From Occallatibacter riparius (lineage in GTDB: Bacteria > Acidobacteriota > Terriglobia > Terriglobales > Acidobacteriaceae), in assembly GCF_025264625.1 (NCBI RefSeq), contig NZ_CP093313.1, positions 310,001 to 374,000 on the forward strand: 64,000 nt of DNA, read 5' to 3'. How positions within the stretch are numbered: position 1 is the first letter of the stretch; every line of letters starts with the position of its first letter. Under the pieces are notes generated by a model. It was not told where the DNA came from, did no database searches, and was given only the letters and a program-made list of their open reading frames with translations. Of the stretch, positions 9,372 to 19,418 are shown piece after piece. Position numbers and translations under genes: made by a program.

Positions 9372-10777
9372 GAAAGCTCCTTCCCCTCACTCTTCTAGTG
9401 GCAACAACATGCGTTGGGCAACAGCCGGCAAGGCCGTTGCCCGACGCTCCGAAGGTCGCAGATTCCGCTGAGTTACTGGCGCAGGCCACGCCGCCTCCGG
9501 CGGGCTCGCGTCCCAACGGCCAGAACACTCCCCCTGCCGCAACACCATCACCGGCTAGCGCAAGACTTACGCTCGCTGAAGCCGAGAAGATGGCTCTTGC
9601 GCATAATCCGAACATAAGCATCGCGCACTTGCTGCAACTGGCGCAGACACAGGTCACGCGCGAGGTGCGAGCAGGCGAAATGCCCGATGCTGTCGCAAAC
9701 CTTACGGCGGTGGGCGCACACGACAATAGCCGCATCACCGCGGGAGCTCTCAACAACCCCATCGTTTATAACCGCGCGGCTGGCGGGCTCACAGTCCGTC
9801 AACTCATCACAGATTTCGGGCGCACCCGCAACCTCGTCAAGAATGCGCAGTCCACCGCGCAGGCTCAAGTCGATACCGAACGCGCTACGGTTGAAGACAT
9901 TACCCTGGCTGTCGATGAGGCCTTCTACCAGGCTCTCACCGCACAGTCTGTGCTTAAAGTAGCGCAGCAAACGCTCGCCGCGCGTCAGGCGACTGGCGAG
10001 CAAGTGGGCGCACTTACCCAGCAAAAACTCCGTTCGACGCTGGATCTCAGCCTTGCAGATGTGCAGGTCTCGCAAGCGAAGCTTCTGGTGCTGGACGCGC
10101 AGAACTCCTCGCAGGCCGCGATGGCGAGCCTCAATGCTGTCCTTGGCTCGGAGGCTGACCAGACCTACGACCTGGTTGACGAGACGCCGGCAAATCCCCA
10201 GGCGGCTCCAACCAACACTGAAGAACTTGTGCAGCTCGCTTTCCGCCAGCGCCCCGATCTCGCCTCGCTCGATGAGCGCTTCCTTGCGGCGAAACAATTC
10301 GCCTCAGCGGAGCACGATTTGATGCGCCCGACGATCTCTGCGCTTGCAACTGCGGGCGGCACGCCGGTGCGCGCCGACCAGATCCAGTCCTCCTGGTATG
10401 GCGCAGCCGGCGCTAACATCAGCATTCCGGTGTTCAACGGCTTTGAGTACTCTGCGCGTGCGAAAGAGGCTGATTTCCGCGCTCAGGCTGCGTCTGAGCA
10501 GGTTCGCAATCTCCGCGAAACCGTTGCCCGCGACGTACGCAGTGCCGTGCTCAACGCACAGATCGCGTTCCAGCGTATTGGCGTCACGCGTCAGCTACTC
10601 GACCAGGCAAACACTTCGCTCGAGCTCGCGCAAGCTCGCTACAAAGTGGGTCTGAGCGGCATTGTCGATCTCACCCAATCTCAACTCGCGCAAACGGAGG
10701 CCGAGATAGCCTACACCAACGCTCGCTTCGCTTATCAAACCGCGCTGGCTGCGGTTCGCTACCAGACCGGGCAATGA
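9368..10777 (+). CDS. TolC-family outer membrane efflux protein
   Basis: This is the outer-membrane exit duct of the RND system encoded just upstream. It has 469 residues. An N-terminal signal sequence (MRKLLPLTLLVATTCVGQ) is followed by a Pro/Ala-rich linker to about residue 60, then two OEP repeats of long Ala/Gln-rich helices (about 62-260 and 275-465). The second ends with ANTSLELAQARYKVGLSGIVDLTQSQ, the hallmark of the family. The ATG overlaps the permease stop by 4 bp (ATGA). No convincing intrinsic terminator follows the stop. Confidence 0.92.
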   Translation: MRKLLPLTLLVATTCVGQQPARPLPDAPKVADSAELLAQATPPPAGSRPNGQNTPPAATPSPASARLTLAEAEKMALAHNPNISIAHLLQLAQTQVTREVRAGEMPDAVANLTAVGAHDNSRITAGALNNPIVYNRAAGGLTVRQLITDFGRTRNLVKNAQSTAQAQVDTERATVEDITLAVDEAFYQALTAQSVLKVAQQTLAARQATGEQVGALTQQKLRSTLDLSLADVQVSQAKLLVLDAQNSSQAAMASLNAVLGSEADQTYDLVDETPANPQAAPTNTEELVQLAFRQRPDLASLDERFLAAKQFASAEHDLMRPTISALATAGGTPVRADQIQSSWYGAAGANISIPVFNGFEYSARAKEADFRAQAASEQVRNLRETVARDVRSAVLNAQIAFQRIGVTRQLLDQANTSLELAQARYKVGLSGIVDLTQSQLAQTEAEIAYTNARFAYQTALAAVRYQTGQ

Positions 10778-11867
10778 TTTGAGTCGAAAACCGGCTTTTT
10801 TCAGAACAACTGCTCGGGGAGACGCAGCGTCGCAGAAGCCGCGTTCACCCCGAGCGAGGTTCACCACGGCGTGCTGCGCGCGAGTGAGATTGTGAGAAGT
10901 GAGGCGTCTTCACAGGCCCGCATCCTGAAATCTAGTCTATGAACCAGTTTTCATTTTTCGCGGCGTGGTGCGGACGCATCTAAGGTCCACAGGTCGAGTT
11001 GTGGGCAAACCGTGCCGACCTGTCACAGCAGTAGGGCCTGGGGTTTAACGATCATGCGACATCCAGGGTGCTTATCCGCACTCGGGATGCTCGTGTCGGA
11101 AATCAGCAAAATTTGACCCTTTCGCACGGGTGATTAGCCTCAGCGGGCCGGCTAACTCTGTGCCCAGAGCCTTCTTTCACGTGGGTGAACTATGCGTAAT
11201 CCCTTTCGTGTGCACCACCCCATCTCTCTGACCGATGCAATAGCGGCGGTATTTCGGGCGAAGCCGAAGAGATCGCCTTTGGGAAAAATCCCTCTCGGTC
11301 CCGGTCCGGCATTGGACCGGGCGGACACTCCAGCCATGCAAGCGCCGAGGCTGGAGCTGGTCGAGGAATCCTGCTCATCCGAACCGGCCGTTCCTGTGAA
11401 TTCCATGAACTAGCGGCCAGATCAGGCTTCAGCCTCGACTTCGCCTCAGGTGGCGAGCCGCATGCTCTGTCTCCGCCAAGTCCTATGAAGGATTGCGGAG
11501 CGCCGAAGGAGTTTGTCTAAGTGATTGGAATGGTCGGCCCTGGAGGACGATTTCAGAACTTTGCTGCGGGAATTTGAGGCGGCGTAGCAGCAGTTGTGTG
11601 GCGCTCTTGGGCGCCATCCCGCCGAACGGCGATCAAGTACATGTACGAGCACGCCCTTTCGGAGCGGCCATCATGCCGGAGTGGCGGAAGACGAGTATAG
11701 TCCCCGTCTGCACCTGGATTCTGTGTCCTAGGAGTTTTCTGTTCTCCGTCGCCGCTTTCGGGCTATGATGGGACGCGAAGTTCCCCCTTTCTATATATGT
11801 ATGGGCCTGTCCTAAAATGGGTCCCTTCCCCGTTTCATGAGGTCGCAACCCGGTTCCCGAGGACACA
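10778..11867. other. 1.1-kb intergenic region with a perfect hairpin
   Basis: I see no convincing gene in this spacer. A short ORF (11192-11413, 73 codons) lacks a ribosome-binding site and recognisable sequence. The clearest structure is a perfect 8-bp inverted repeat, CCCGGTCC and GGACCGGG with a 6-nt loop, at 11300-11321. It has no T tract, so it is not an intrinsic terminator. A 17-bp sequence at 11717-11733 recurs with one mismatch at 33567-33583, upstream of the sedolisin gene. An AT-rich stretch (11789-11799, CTATATATGTA) may contribute to the promoter of the following gene. Confidence 0.5.
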
Positions 11868-14800
11868 ATGTTCCATCCAAGCTTCCTGGTTCCTGCGTCG
11901 AAATTCAGTAATCGTTCCGCTCATCAAGCCCGGCGCGCAACCTTTGGACGCTTGGGGAGGCTGCTTGCTCTGGCCGCGCTGCTCGCCGTGCCGGCGGCCT
12001 ATGCCGCGACGCCGACTACCACGACGCTGGCCATTACCGCTGGGGGAAGCACAGTGACCTCGGTCGCGCCCGGCACGGTGGTCACACTCACGGCCACGGT
12101 TCTGGCCGGATCCACGCCGGTGAGTCCCGGCCTGGTGAACTTCTGCGACGCCAATGCCGCCCATTGCACTGACGTCCACATCGTCGGCTCGGCGCAACTC
12201 ACCTCCGCGGGCACGGCTGTCGTCCGCTTCCGCCCCGGAGGAGGCAGCCATAGCTACAAGGCGGTCTTTGTGGGTACGGCGACTTATGCGTCAAGCGCGT
12301 CCGACGCCGTATCGTTCAGCATGGACGGCGCTTATCTTTCGGCCACGAGCGTGCAGGCCACCGTGAATACCTCGGGGACCGTTTCAGCCAACATCGCTGT
12401 AGACGGGCTGAGCAATCGCGAGGATGCTCCGGCTTCGATGCCCACCGGAACCGTCAAGCTGGTGGACACCTCAAACGGCAATGCTGTACTCGCCACCCAA
12501 AGCGTAACCCCGGGCAGCAGCGCGTTCGGCCTGTCGCCCGTCGTGTCTGGGCAAATACAGCCCTACGCCGCGATCGCCGTACCGGCAGACCTCAATGGTG
12601 ACGGAACACCAGATCTCGCCGTCGCATCCCAAAACGCGGTGTCTCTGTCGTATTACCTCGGAAATGGCGATGGGACTTTCACGCTTGCGGACTCGGTGCC
12701 CCTCGACCCCGGCGCATCCGGGTTCAGGACCACTATCGTGGCAGTCACGGCAGGCGATTTCAATGGCGATGGCATCGTCGATTTGGCGGTTACGATTCAG
12801 ATGTATAACTACGACCCCAAGAACCCGGGTCCCTACGGCGCATTCGTTACGGTTCTGCTCGGAAGAGCCGACGGCCACTGGAATGGGGCGGGCCCACAGT
12901 GGTTCCTCGCCACCTTCAGTCAACAGGGGGGGGCGGGTGGTGCGACGGTGGCGGGAGATTTCGATGGGGATGGCAACATCGACCTTGCAGTCGCCAACGA
13001 TGGCGGCGAGGTGGCGATCCTGCTGGGAAACGGGGATGGAACTTTCAGGACACCCTCCTACGTCTCCACAGGTGGCTCCGATCTCGCAGCCGGGCTATCG
13101 GTAGCTGACTTCAACCAGGACGGGAACCAGGATCTGGCGGTGATCACGGGAGGCAAGGTCCAGTTGTTGTTCGGCAACGGCTACGGCGCCTTCACACTTG
13201 GGTCTCAGTCTGCACCGTCGATGAACGATCTCGTTGGCATGACAGCGGGCGATGTGAACAACGATGGAGTTCCCGACCTGGTCCTCAACAACGCAAGTTA
13301 TTCTGTTTTCCTTGGAAAGGGCGATGGCACGTTTTCGCCCGGCCAACCGATCGGTACGCCGGGCGTTAATTACGGAACCGGCCCAGCGGTCATTGCAGAT
13401 TTCAATAATGATGGAATTCCGGATCTGGCTACGTCCGGCCAACACCAGGTATTTACCTTCTTTGGCGCAGGCGATGGGACATTCTCCCAGAGTGCTGACA
13501 TCACTGACGCGAACGCCGACTATGTTCTGGGGAACGGGACGACAGATTTCAATGGAGACGGTGTGCCGGATCTCTTCACTACCCAGGCAGAGGTTCTGCT
13601 AGTTTCCTACCTAAAACAGTCGTCCGCATCGGCAACCTTCACAGTCGCGCCCGGAACCCACAATATCGTCGGCCAATATTCCGGCGACGCCACCTACACG
13701 GCGAGCTCATCACCTGTGGCCGCGGTGCAATTCACGATTCAAACGAGCATGTCGCTCACATCGAGCCTGCAAACAGCTTTGTTGACTCAGCCGGTAACCC
13801 TCACCGCCACACTTTCGCCCTATGCGGGGTATGGCGCCACCACCGACGGGCAGACCGTCACATTCGCAATCTCCGGCGGCGCAACGCTGGGCACTGCGAC
13901 TCTCTCCGGCGGAACGGCGAGCCTCACGTTGTCAACCCTGCCTCTCGGCACATCGGCGATAACCGCGAGTTATGCTGGGACGGCTCAGTTTGGGGCCAGT
14001 TCCGCCACTACCTCCGTCACGGTGAACATGGGTAAGCCCACTCTTACATTGACGAGCAGTTCCTCGTCCGTGCTGCTGGGCCAGTCCGTGACGCTGACCG
14101 CTACCCTCAGCGGATACGCCGGAAACCTGGCGGGCGAGTCCGTCAAATTTTCCGATAGCGCCCAAGGAAATATCGGCACGGCCGTACTGTCTTCGTCTGG
14201 AGTTGCCAGTTTGGTCTGGCAGCCCTCTACGGCAGGACTGCACACGGCGGTAGCCGCGTACGCCGGAGACAGCAACAACCTGGCTTCCACCAACCAAATT
14301 CCGGTCAGCGTGCTTAAGCCTGGCCAGACGGCCTCAGCCGTTACGCTCCAGGTGAACGGCAGCAGCAATCCCGGCTCCTTACCGCAAGGCACTCCCGCCG
14401 TTCTCACCGCCACTGTCACATCCAGCGGCGCTCCTGTGGCCCCAGGCACAGTCCGCTTCTGCGACCTGCAGTCTCTGAGCCAGGTCTGCAGTAACCTTGC
14501 CGCGTCGCCCACCGCGCAGTTGAACGCCACCGGCCAGGCGACGGTCACCACCCGGCTTGGACCTGGCCCCCACAACCTCGTCGCCTACTTCACAGGAACC
14601 GCTACGGCAGTGAGCGCAGAATCCACGCCGCTCGCTTTCAGCGGAGGTCCGTATGCCGCACAGTTGATCCAAACATGCGACGACGTTGTATGGCAATGCA
14701 AGCCGTCGCTTCATGCCTTGGCGCCCACCCCGGTGCTGGCTCCCACAGGAAGTGTCGACTTCGTCGACCAGTCCTTCTCAAACAAGGTGCTGGGATCTTC

Positions 14801-17336
14801 GCCGCCGAATTCCTTCTTGGGGTTCCACTTCCAATTCACTCAGAAGTCCTCTTCCGCGGCAGGCACCAATCCCTTCTCCATCGCTGCCGCTGATTTCAAT
14901 CACGATGGCTGGCCCGACGTGGCTGTTACCAACTCCGGCGATAACACCGTAGGCATCCTGCTGGGCAACGGCGACGGTACCTTCCAGCCGCAGGTGACTT
15001 ATGCGGTGGGAGCGGGCCCCTTCGCCGTGGCAACTGGGGACTTCAACAATGACGGCAATCCGGACCTGGCCGTCACCAATTTCTCCGCGAACACGGTCTC
15101 AATCCTCCTTGGTAAAACAGACGGGACATTCCAGCCGCAGCGCACTTACGCCACCGGAGGCGGTCCTGTCGCCGTCGCCGTGGGTGATTTCAACTTCGAC
15201 GGACAGCTCGATCTCGCCATCGTCAACAACCTCGACAACAACGTATCCATCCTCCTCGGCAAGGGCGACGGAACCTTCCAGCCGCAGGTGATCTACGCCA
15301 GCGGGGCGGCGCCCGACGCGATCGTAATTGCCGATTTCAATGGCGACCAGATAGCCGATCTGGCCATTGCCAACAACGGTGATAACACCGTGTCTGTCCT
15401 GCTCGGCATTCGCGACGGCACATTCCAGCCGCAGACGGCGTACTCCAGTGGAGGGACCAATCCAATCTCCCTGGCCGCTGGCCTGATGAGCATGGGCGGC
15501 GTGGTTGACAACAACATGGATCTCATTGTCGGCAACACCGGCGACGGCGCCATCACCATTCTTTTCGGTAAGGGTGATGGAACCCTTCTGGCGCCGCAAA
15601 CCATCTACACGCAGCCTGCGGTCCAGGCCGTCGCGACGGGAACCTTCGGCATCCAGGGCCTGACGGATGTTGCGTTTGCCTCGTCCACCCAGAACGGCGT
15701 CCTCGCGGACAACGGCAACGGCCAATACTTTGCTCACGGTATAACCCAGTCCACGGCGATCGGCATCACCGCCCTCGCCGTGGCCGACTGGGATGGCAAC
15801 GGCGCCAGCGATTTTGCCTTAGTTGGCAATTCCTCGAAAGCGATGATTGCTGTTTTAAATACTTCCTTTACGGAGTGGGATGGATTGTACGTCCCTCTCA
15901 GTTTCAGCCCCCCATCCGGAACCCATAAAGTGGTTGCCGAGTACGCTGCCGATTCCAACTATCCCGCCCTTGCTTCGGCGCCGTTCACATTTAACTTGAA
16001 CCCCACTTCCACCAAGCTGACGCTCAGCGCCAACCGCAACCCATCCAACTATGGCGATGCGGTAACTCTGGCCGCAACGCTGACTCCCTACTCGTTTGGC
16101 AGCGTGACCACGGACGGCGAGACCATCAGGTTCTCCAGCGGCTCAACTGTCCTGGGGACAGGTACCCTCGCCTCCGGTGTGGCCACGCTGACCACGTCGA
16201 GCCTGCCGACCGGGGTTTTGCCCATCACGGCCACCTACACCGCGGATCAATTCTTCGCCGGTTCCACCGGGTCTATGACTCAAACCGTGCGCCCGCCTAC
16301 GCTCACCGTAACGGCTAGCAATGCCACGCGCGTTTACGGCACTGCGAATCCCGCCTTCACGGTAAAGGTCACCGGCGCGTTGAACGGAGATACCTTCACC
16401 ACCGGCGCTGCGACAACGGCCACGCAGACGAGTTCCCCCGGTACCTTCAACATCGTGCCCAGCATCTCCGGCTCAAGCATTTCCAACTACAACGTAGTCA
16501 AGGTGAACGGCACGCTCACCATCACACCGGCCAAGCCAGACATCGCTCTCAAATCAAGCGCCGGCCAGGTCTTCCCATCTACCCCGGTCACCTTCACTGC
16601 CACCGTGTCATCCTCTGCAGGCTCGCCCAGCGGAACAGTATCGTTCTACGACGGCTCCACGCTTCTGAATAAAGCAACGCTCGCTGCAGGCACCGCCACT
16701 TACGAAACCTCTTCGCTGGCTGTAGGTGTCCACACCATCACCGCGGCGTATTCCGGTGATAGCAACTTCACCACCATCGCCAGTCCTGCGGTCACGCAAA
16801 CCATCGAGAGCTTCACCATCACGGTCCCGAGCGGCGGCGACTCGGCCACCGTTTCGGCCGGCGGTACCGCCACTTACAAGTTCAACGTCGCGCCACCCAG
16901 CGGAACCAAGTTCCTCTCCGAAATCAAGTTCTCCGTCACCGGCGCGCCAAGCGGATCCACGTCCAGCTTCAATCCAACGTCCATCGCATCCGGCTCCGGG
17001 GCCACGGACGTGACCCTGACGGTGAAGGTGCCCACCAGCGCCGCGGTCGCGCCCGCGCCCTCTCCTTTCCGAACGCGGGCTCTGCCCATTGCTCTTGGAC
17101 TGCTGGTACTGCCGTGGCTACTACCTGTGCGGCGCCGCGCACGGAACTGGTTGCTCCCGTTGTTGCTCGTCGTGTTCGGCCTCGCAAGCCTGGGCCTGGT
17201 CAATGGCTGCGGTGGTGGCAGTTCAGGCGGTAGCGGTGGAGGCGGTGGCGGACAGCCGCAAACTTATAACCTCACAGTTTCCGCGACCACCGGTTCGCTC
17301 TCTCAAACCACCAAGCTCACCCTCACCGTGAACTAG
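11868..17336 (+). CDS. Giant secreted Ig-like/FG-GAP repeat protein
   Basis: This 1822-residue exported protein has no enzymatic motif and looks like a surface or extracellular adhesin or scaffold. It opens with a signal peptide (hydrophobic core LLALAALLAVPAAYA, cleavage near residue 46). Ig-like beta-sandwich repeats alternate with two FG-GAP/VCBS propeller blocks at about residues 238-578 and 1004-1330, marked by repeated DFNGDG.PDLAV and LLGNGDGTFQPQ motifs that form Ca-binding Asp loops. A bacterial MBG-type domain (VYGTANPAFTV) sits near residue 1480, followed by another Ig repeat. The C-terminus is unusual: a hydrophobic segment, a basic patch (RRRARNW), a second hydrophobic segment, GLVNGCGGG near residue 1779, a glycine-rich linker, and a final strand ending LTLTVN. 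GAGGA precedes the ATG. It is probably monocistronic. Confidence 0.88.
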   Translation: MFHPSFLVPASKFSNRSAHQARRATFGRLGRLLALAALLAVPAAYAATPTTTTLAITAGGSTVTSVAPGTVVTLTATVLAGSTPVSPGLVNFCDANAAHCTDVHIVGSAQLTSAGTAVVRFRPGGGSHSYKAVFVGTATYASSASDAVSFSMDGAYLSATSVQATVNTSGTVSANIAVDGLSNREDAPASMPTGTVKLVDTSNGNAVLATQSVTPGSSAFGLSPVVSGQIQPYAAIAVPADLNGDGTPDLAVASQNAVSLSYYLGNGDGTFTLADSVPLDPGASGFRTTIVAVTAGDFNGDGIVDLAVTIQMYNYDPKNPGPYGAFVTVLLGRADGHWNGAGPQWFLATFSQQGGAGGATVAGDFDGDGNIDLAVANDGGEVAILLGNGDGTFRTPSYVSTGGSDLAAGLSVADFNQDGNQDLAVITGGKVQLLFGNGYGAFTLGSQSAPSMNDLVGMTAGDVNNDGVPDLVLNNASYSVFLGKGDGTFSPGQPIGTPGVNYGTGPAVIADFNNDGIPDLATSGQHQVFTFFGAGDGTFSQSADITDANADYVLGNGTTDFNGDGVPDLFTTQAEVLLVSYLKQSSASATFTVAPGTHNIVGQYSGDATYTASSSPVAAVQFTIQTSMSLTSSLQTALLTQPVTLTATLSPYAGYGATTDGQTVTFAISGGATLGTATLSGGTASLTLSTLPLGTSAITASYAGTAQFGASSATTSVTVNMGKPTLTLTSSSSSVLLGQSVTLTATLSGYAGNLAGESVKFSDSAQGNIGTAVLSSSGVASLVWQPSTAGLHTAVAAYAGDSNNLASTNQIPVSVLKPGQTASAVTLQVNGSSNPGSLPQGTPAVLTATVTSSGAPVAPGTVRFCDLQSLSQVCSNLAASPTAQLNATGQATVTTRLGPGPHNLVAYFTGTATAVSAESTPLAFSGGPYAAQLIQTCDDVVWQCKPSLHALAPTPVLAPTGSVDFVDQSFSNKVLGSSPPNSFLGFHFQFTQKSSSAAGTNPFSIAAADFNHDGWPDVAVTNSGDNTVGILLGNGDGTFQPQVTYAVGAGPFAVATGDFNNDGNPDLAVTNFSANTVSILLGKTDGTFQPQRTYATGGGPVAVAVGDFNFDGQLDLAIVNNLDNNVSILLGKGDGTFQPQVIYASGAAPDAIVIADFNGDQIADLAIANNGDNTVSVLLGIRDGTFQPQTAYSSGGTNPISLAAGLMSMGGVVDNNMDLIVGNTGDGAITILFGKGDGTLLAPQTIYTQPAVQAVATGTFGIQGLTDVAFASSTQNGVLADNGNGQYFAHGITQSTAIGITALAVADWDGNGASDFALVGNSSKAMIAVLNTSFTEWDGLYVPLSFSPPSGTHKVVAEYAADSNYPALASAPFTFNLNPTSTKLTLSANRNPSNYGDAVTLAATLTPYSFGSVTTDGETIRFSSGSTVLGTGTLASGVATLTTSSLPTGVLPITATYTADQFFAGSTGSMTQTVRPPTLTVTASNATRVYGTANPAFTVKVTGALNGDTFTTGAATTATQTSSPGTFNIVPSISGSSISNYNVVKVNGTLTITPAKPDIALKSSAGQVFPSTPVTFTATVSSSAGSPSGTVSFYDGSTLLNKATLAAGTATYETSSLAVGVHTITAAYSGDSNFTTIASPAVTQTIESFTITVPSGGDSATVSAGGTATYKFNVAPPSGTKFLSEIKFSVTGAPSGSTSSFNPTSIASGSGATDVTLTVKVPTSAAVAPAPSPFRTRALPIALGLLVLPWLLPVRRRARNWLLPLLLVVFGLASLGLVNGCGGGSSGGSGGGGGGQPQTYNLTVSATTGSLSQTTKLTLTVN

Positions 17337-17560
17337 CGTCAGGCGACGAATCGGCTATATCGGCGCGCAGATTCGATATTTCAGCGGGAGTCCAGCTGAA
17401 GCGAAGGTCACGCACCACAGCGACGATGTTTCCGGATAGATGAAAGGTGGGACTGAGCCTCAGCAATCAGTAAATGCTGAGGAAACCCGACGGCGTAAGT
17501 CTTTATCCTGCTTACAGAAAGCCGTTCGACCTGATTGTGAAAAGAGCGAAAAATGAAGAA

Positions 17561-17637
<77 letters not shown>

Positions 17638-17982
17638 ACATGGTGGTGAGACGCGATCACAAAGGACTTGCCTGGTGTCTTTCAGTCCACTTGATCGGCT
17701 TGTTCAGTGTAACAGAAAGTGCGGGTTGCACGAGTGCGGCTGCGGTGCGGCCTCCGGCGCGAAGTGGCTGCGGGATTGTGAGTTCTTGCAGCTGGAGCAG
17801 ATCTGAATCTGGATCTGAATCGCGGGCTAGACGGTTCGAGACTTCACGGCATCTGAGGGGGAGTAAAGCCTTTGATTGGGCTTTGCGCCGGAGCGCGCTG
17901 ATGTCGCCGGAAGAACTTTCGAGACCGCAGATTGCGCGTTTGGCGGGACTCTTCAACGAACGAGACGCGAGAAGGATACGAG
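17638..17982. other. Intergenic region upstream of a charged hypothetical gene
   Basis: About 345 bp between the tRNA-Pro 5' end and the next gene. Open frames here run through the tRNA or lack ribosome-binding sites. No repeats or strong hairpins were seen. It must hold the promoters for the tRNA (minus) and probably the 17983 gene (plus), but I cannot place them with confidence. Confidence 0.4.
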
Positions 17983-18483
17983 ATGGCGAAGAGAGCAGAG
18001 AGCAGGAATATCGATTTCACGGACAGCTCGGTGCGGCAGGTGCGCGAAGGTGACGTTGCCAGCGAGGATGCGCTGGATCGGCTGGAGCAGATTACAGGCG
18101 GTGCGGACGAGCCGCTGGCTGTTCGCGGGGACCTGGCGCGGGAGACGGCGAAACTGGATGCCGAGACGGAAGAGGAAGTGGATGCGCTGAAGGTGAACCT
18201 GACGCAGGACGATGACAGCCGCCGGAATACTCGCTACGGGACGGGTGTGATTGCCGATGACGTAGCGCAGGCACGGATTGCGGGCGAGACTGAGGTGGGC
18301 GAGGACCTGGACGATAAAGGTGTGAAACCAGTGGTTCCGGGGCGGGAAGACACGAGCGCGCGCATTCGCCGGCGGCATCCGCAGACAGTGGCGCGGGCGC
18401 AGGATGTGGTGGAAGGGAACGTGGAGGAGACGCGCGAGGAGAGCCGGACCGATCGCAAGGTGGACGAGGGGACGGCGGCGTGA
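17983..18483 (+). CDS. Highly charged hypothetical protein
   Basis: This 166-residue hydrophilic protein begins MAKRAESRNIDF. GAAGGA sits 6 nt before the ATG, so this start is preferred to the in-frame ATG at 17932. There is no signal peptide, no transmembrane segment and no Cys. Composition is dominated by Glu, Asp, Arg, Thr and Val, with acidic runs (AETEEEVDALKVN, GETEVGEDLDDKG) and an Arg/Glu-rich tail (VEGNVEETREESRTDRKVDEG). It looks largely disordered or helical, as in small stress-associated or nucleic-acid-associated proteins, but no family is recognised. Confidence 0.7.
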   Translation: MAKRAESRNIDFTDSSVRQVREGDVASEDALDRLEQITGGADEPLAVRGDLARETAKLDAETEEEVDALKVNLTQDDDSRRNTRYGTGVIADDVAQARIAGETEVGEDLDDKGVKPVVPGREDTSARIRRRHPQTVARAQDVVEGNVEETREESRTDRKVDEGTAA

Positions 18484-18795
18484 AAGGCAGGGATTAGGGA
18501 TTAGGGATTAGTAAGGCAGCGGCAGAGTAATAGAGTGAGTGGCTTCCCGCCCCGCTAAGAGCGGGACGGGAAGCTGGTGTTCGCGATTCTTTAGGGATCG
18601 CGTTTTTGTTGGATTCGGGTGTTTACTGATCAGTATAAACACGTATTCGATGTTGAAACGACTTGTTTTGTAGCTATGGAATTCAGTATGTAGCTATCTA
18701 TTCTGTATTGTGCATGTTGCGCAATTTTTGGCGAAGATAGGGAGAAGTAAAAACAGGGGGGGGGTAGCTAATTTTCTAGTAACCCCCATTACCTT
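18484..18795. other. Intergenic region with GGGATTA repeats and a strong hairpin
   Basis: Three perfect tandem copies of GGGATTA lie at 18490-18510. A long inverted repeat at 18542-18574 has 15-nt arms beginning GCTTCCCG, one mismatch and a 3-nt AAG loop. It has no downstream T run, so it may be a palindromic repeat element rather than a terminator, though it could also end the 17983 transcript. The remainder is AT-richer, with G and C homopolymer runs near 18755-18810. Confidence 0.55.
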
Positions 18796-19158
18796 TCAGT
18801 ACCCCCTTTCGTCCAGGTTGCCGCCGGGGCCTGCACCTCCGGCTTCGGGGGCGGGTTTGGGCAGGGCGTTCATGGCGATCTGGGCGGCATAGAGGAGCTT
18901 GGCGCCCTCGGGTTTGGTGACGATTTCGAGTGCCATGGCGCGGCCGATGCAGGCGATGTAGGCGCAGACCGAGGTGCGGGCGGTGAGGTTGGGCAGGGCA
19001 CGCATGAAGGCTTCCTTCGCCTTGTCGCGGGCTTTCCAGATTTCCAGGCCGCGGGCCTTTTCGGCTGCCAGGGTGTCTTCGTAGGCTGCGTTGCAGAGTT
19101 TGACGATGGAATTGAGGACTGTGGTGTGTGAGGCTACGCCGGTGGTGGTCGTGGTCAT
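18796..19158 (-). CDS. Hypothetical protein, 120 aa
   Basis: A cytoplasmic-looking protein starting MTTTTTGVASHTTV, preceded on its own strand by AAAGGA at good spacing. The body (residues 12-100) is predominantly helical and Ala-rich (KLCNAAYEDTLAAEKARGLEIWKARDKAKEAFMRAL), with three Cys (CNAAY, VCAYIACIG). A Gly/Pro-rich tail follows. No signal peptide and no family recognised. It stands alone, with repeat-rich spacers on both sides. Confidence 0.6.
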   Translation of the reverse strand: MTTTTTGVASHTTVLNSIVKLCNAAYEDTLAAEKARGLEIWKARDKAKEAFMRALPNLTARTSVCAYIACIGRAMALEIVTKPEGAKLLYAAQIAMNALPKPAPEAGGAGPGGNLDERGY

Positions 19159-19176
19159 GTTGGGTTCCTTTTCCGT

Positions 19177-19212
19177 GGCACCTGCGGTGCGGCCACTGCG
19201 GCTTTCGGCGCC
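19177..19212. repeat. Dispersed GGCACCTGC-GGCGCC element (copy 1)
   Basis: One of several intergenic copies of a roughly 36-bp GC-rich unit that starts GGCACCTGC, continues through a TGCGGCCAC-like core and ends in CTTTCGGCGCC. Other copies are at 21301-21331, 21333-21368, three inside the 147-bp tandem array at 22567-23010, and 25016-25050. The 3' part can fold as a small GCGCC/GGCGC hairpin. This copy lies just upstream of the 18796-19158 gene, in its likely promoter region. Confidence 0.75.
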
Positions 19213-19380
19213 AACCGTCCTCAGGTGGATTTCTGCGGGTTTATGTTGAGTATTCCTGGCTGGTGGAGAGCCCCGAGTAGTGGGATGGAGTACGCGGAAA
19301 CAGCGGGTTCTTCTTCGCTGCGCTCCTCAGAATGACAAATTGTGATGGTGGGTTTGGGTGCGCTCCGCTAAGAGCCCGGA

Positions 19381-19418
19381 AAAACAAATGCCCGCCGGTG
19401 CCGGCGGGCATTTGTTTT
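19381..19418. terminator. Bidirectional intrinsic terminator
   Basis: A near-perfect palindrome: the left arm, AAAACAAATGCCCGCCGG, pairs with its exact complement around a TG centre (4-nt effective loop). T runs follow on the plus strand, and the matching A run gives a U tract on the minus strand. This is the strongest terminator-like structure in the window. It lies between two minus-strand genes, about 400 bp past the SDR stop. It is embedded in spacer whose neighbouring segment (19301-19345) belongs to the dispersed GGATGACAAA-type repeat mosaic. Confidence 0.85.

Noticed and set aside
11192-11413. 73-codon ORF in the 1.1-kb spacer
   Set aside because: No ribosome-binding site or recognisable sequence, and it contains a perfect hairpin; it may be a remnant, but I cannot support it.
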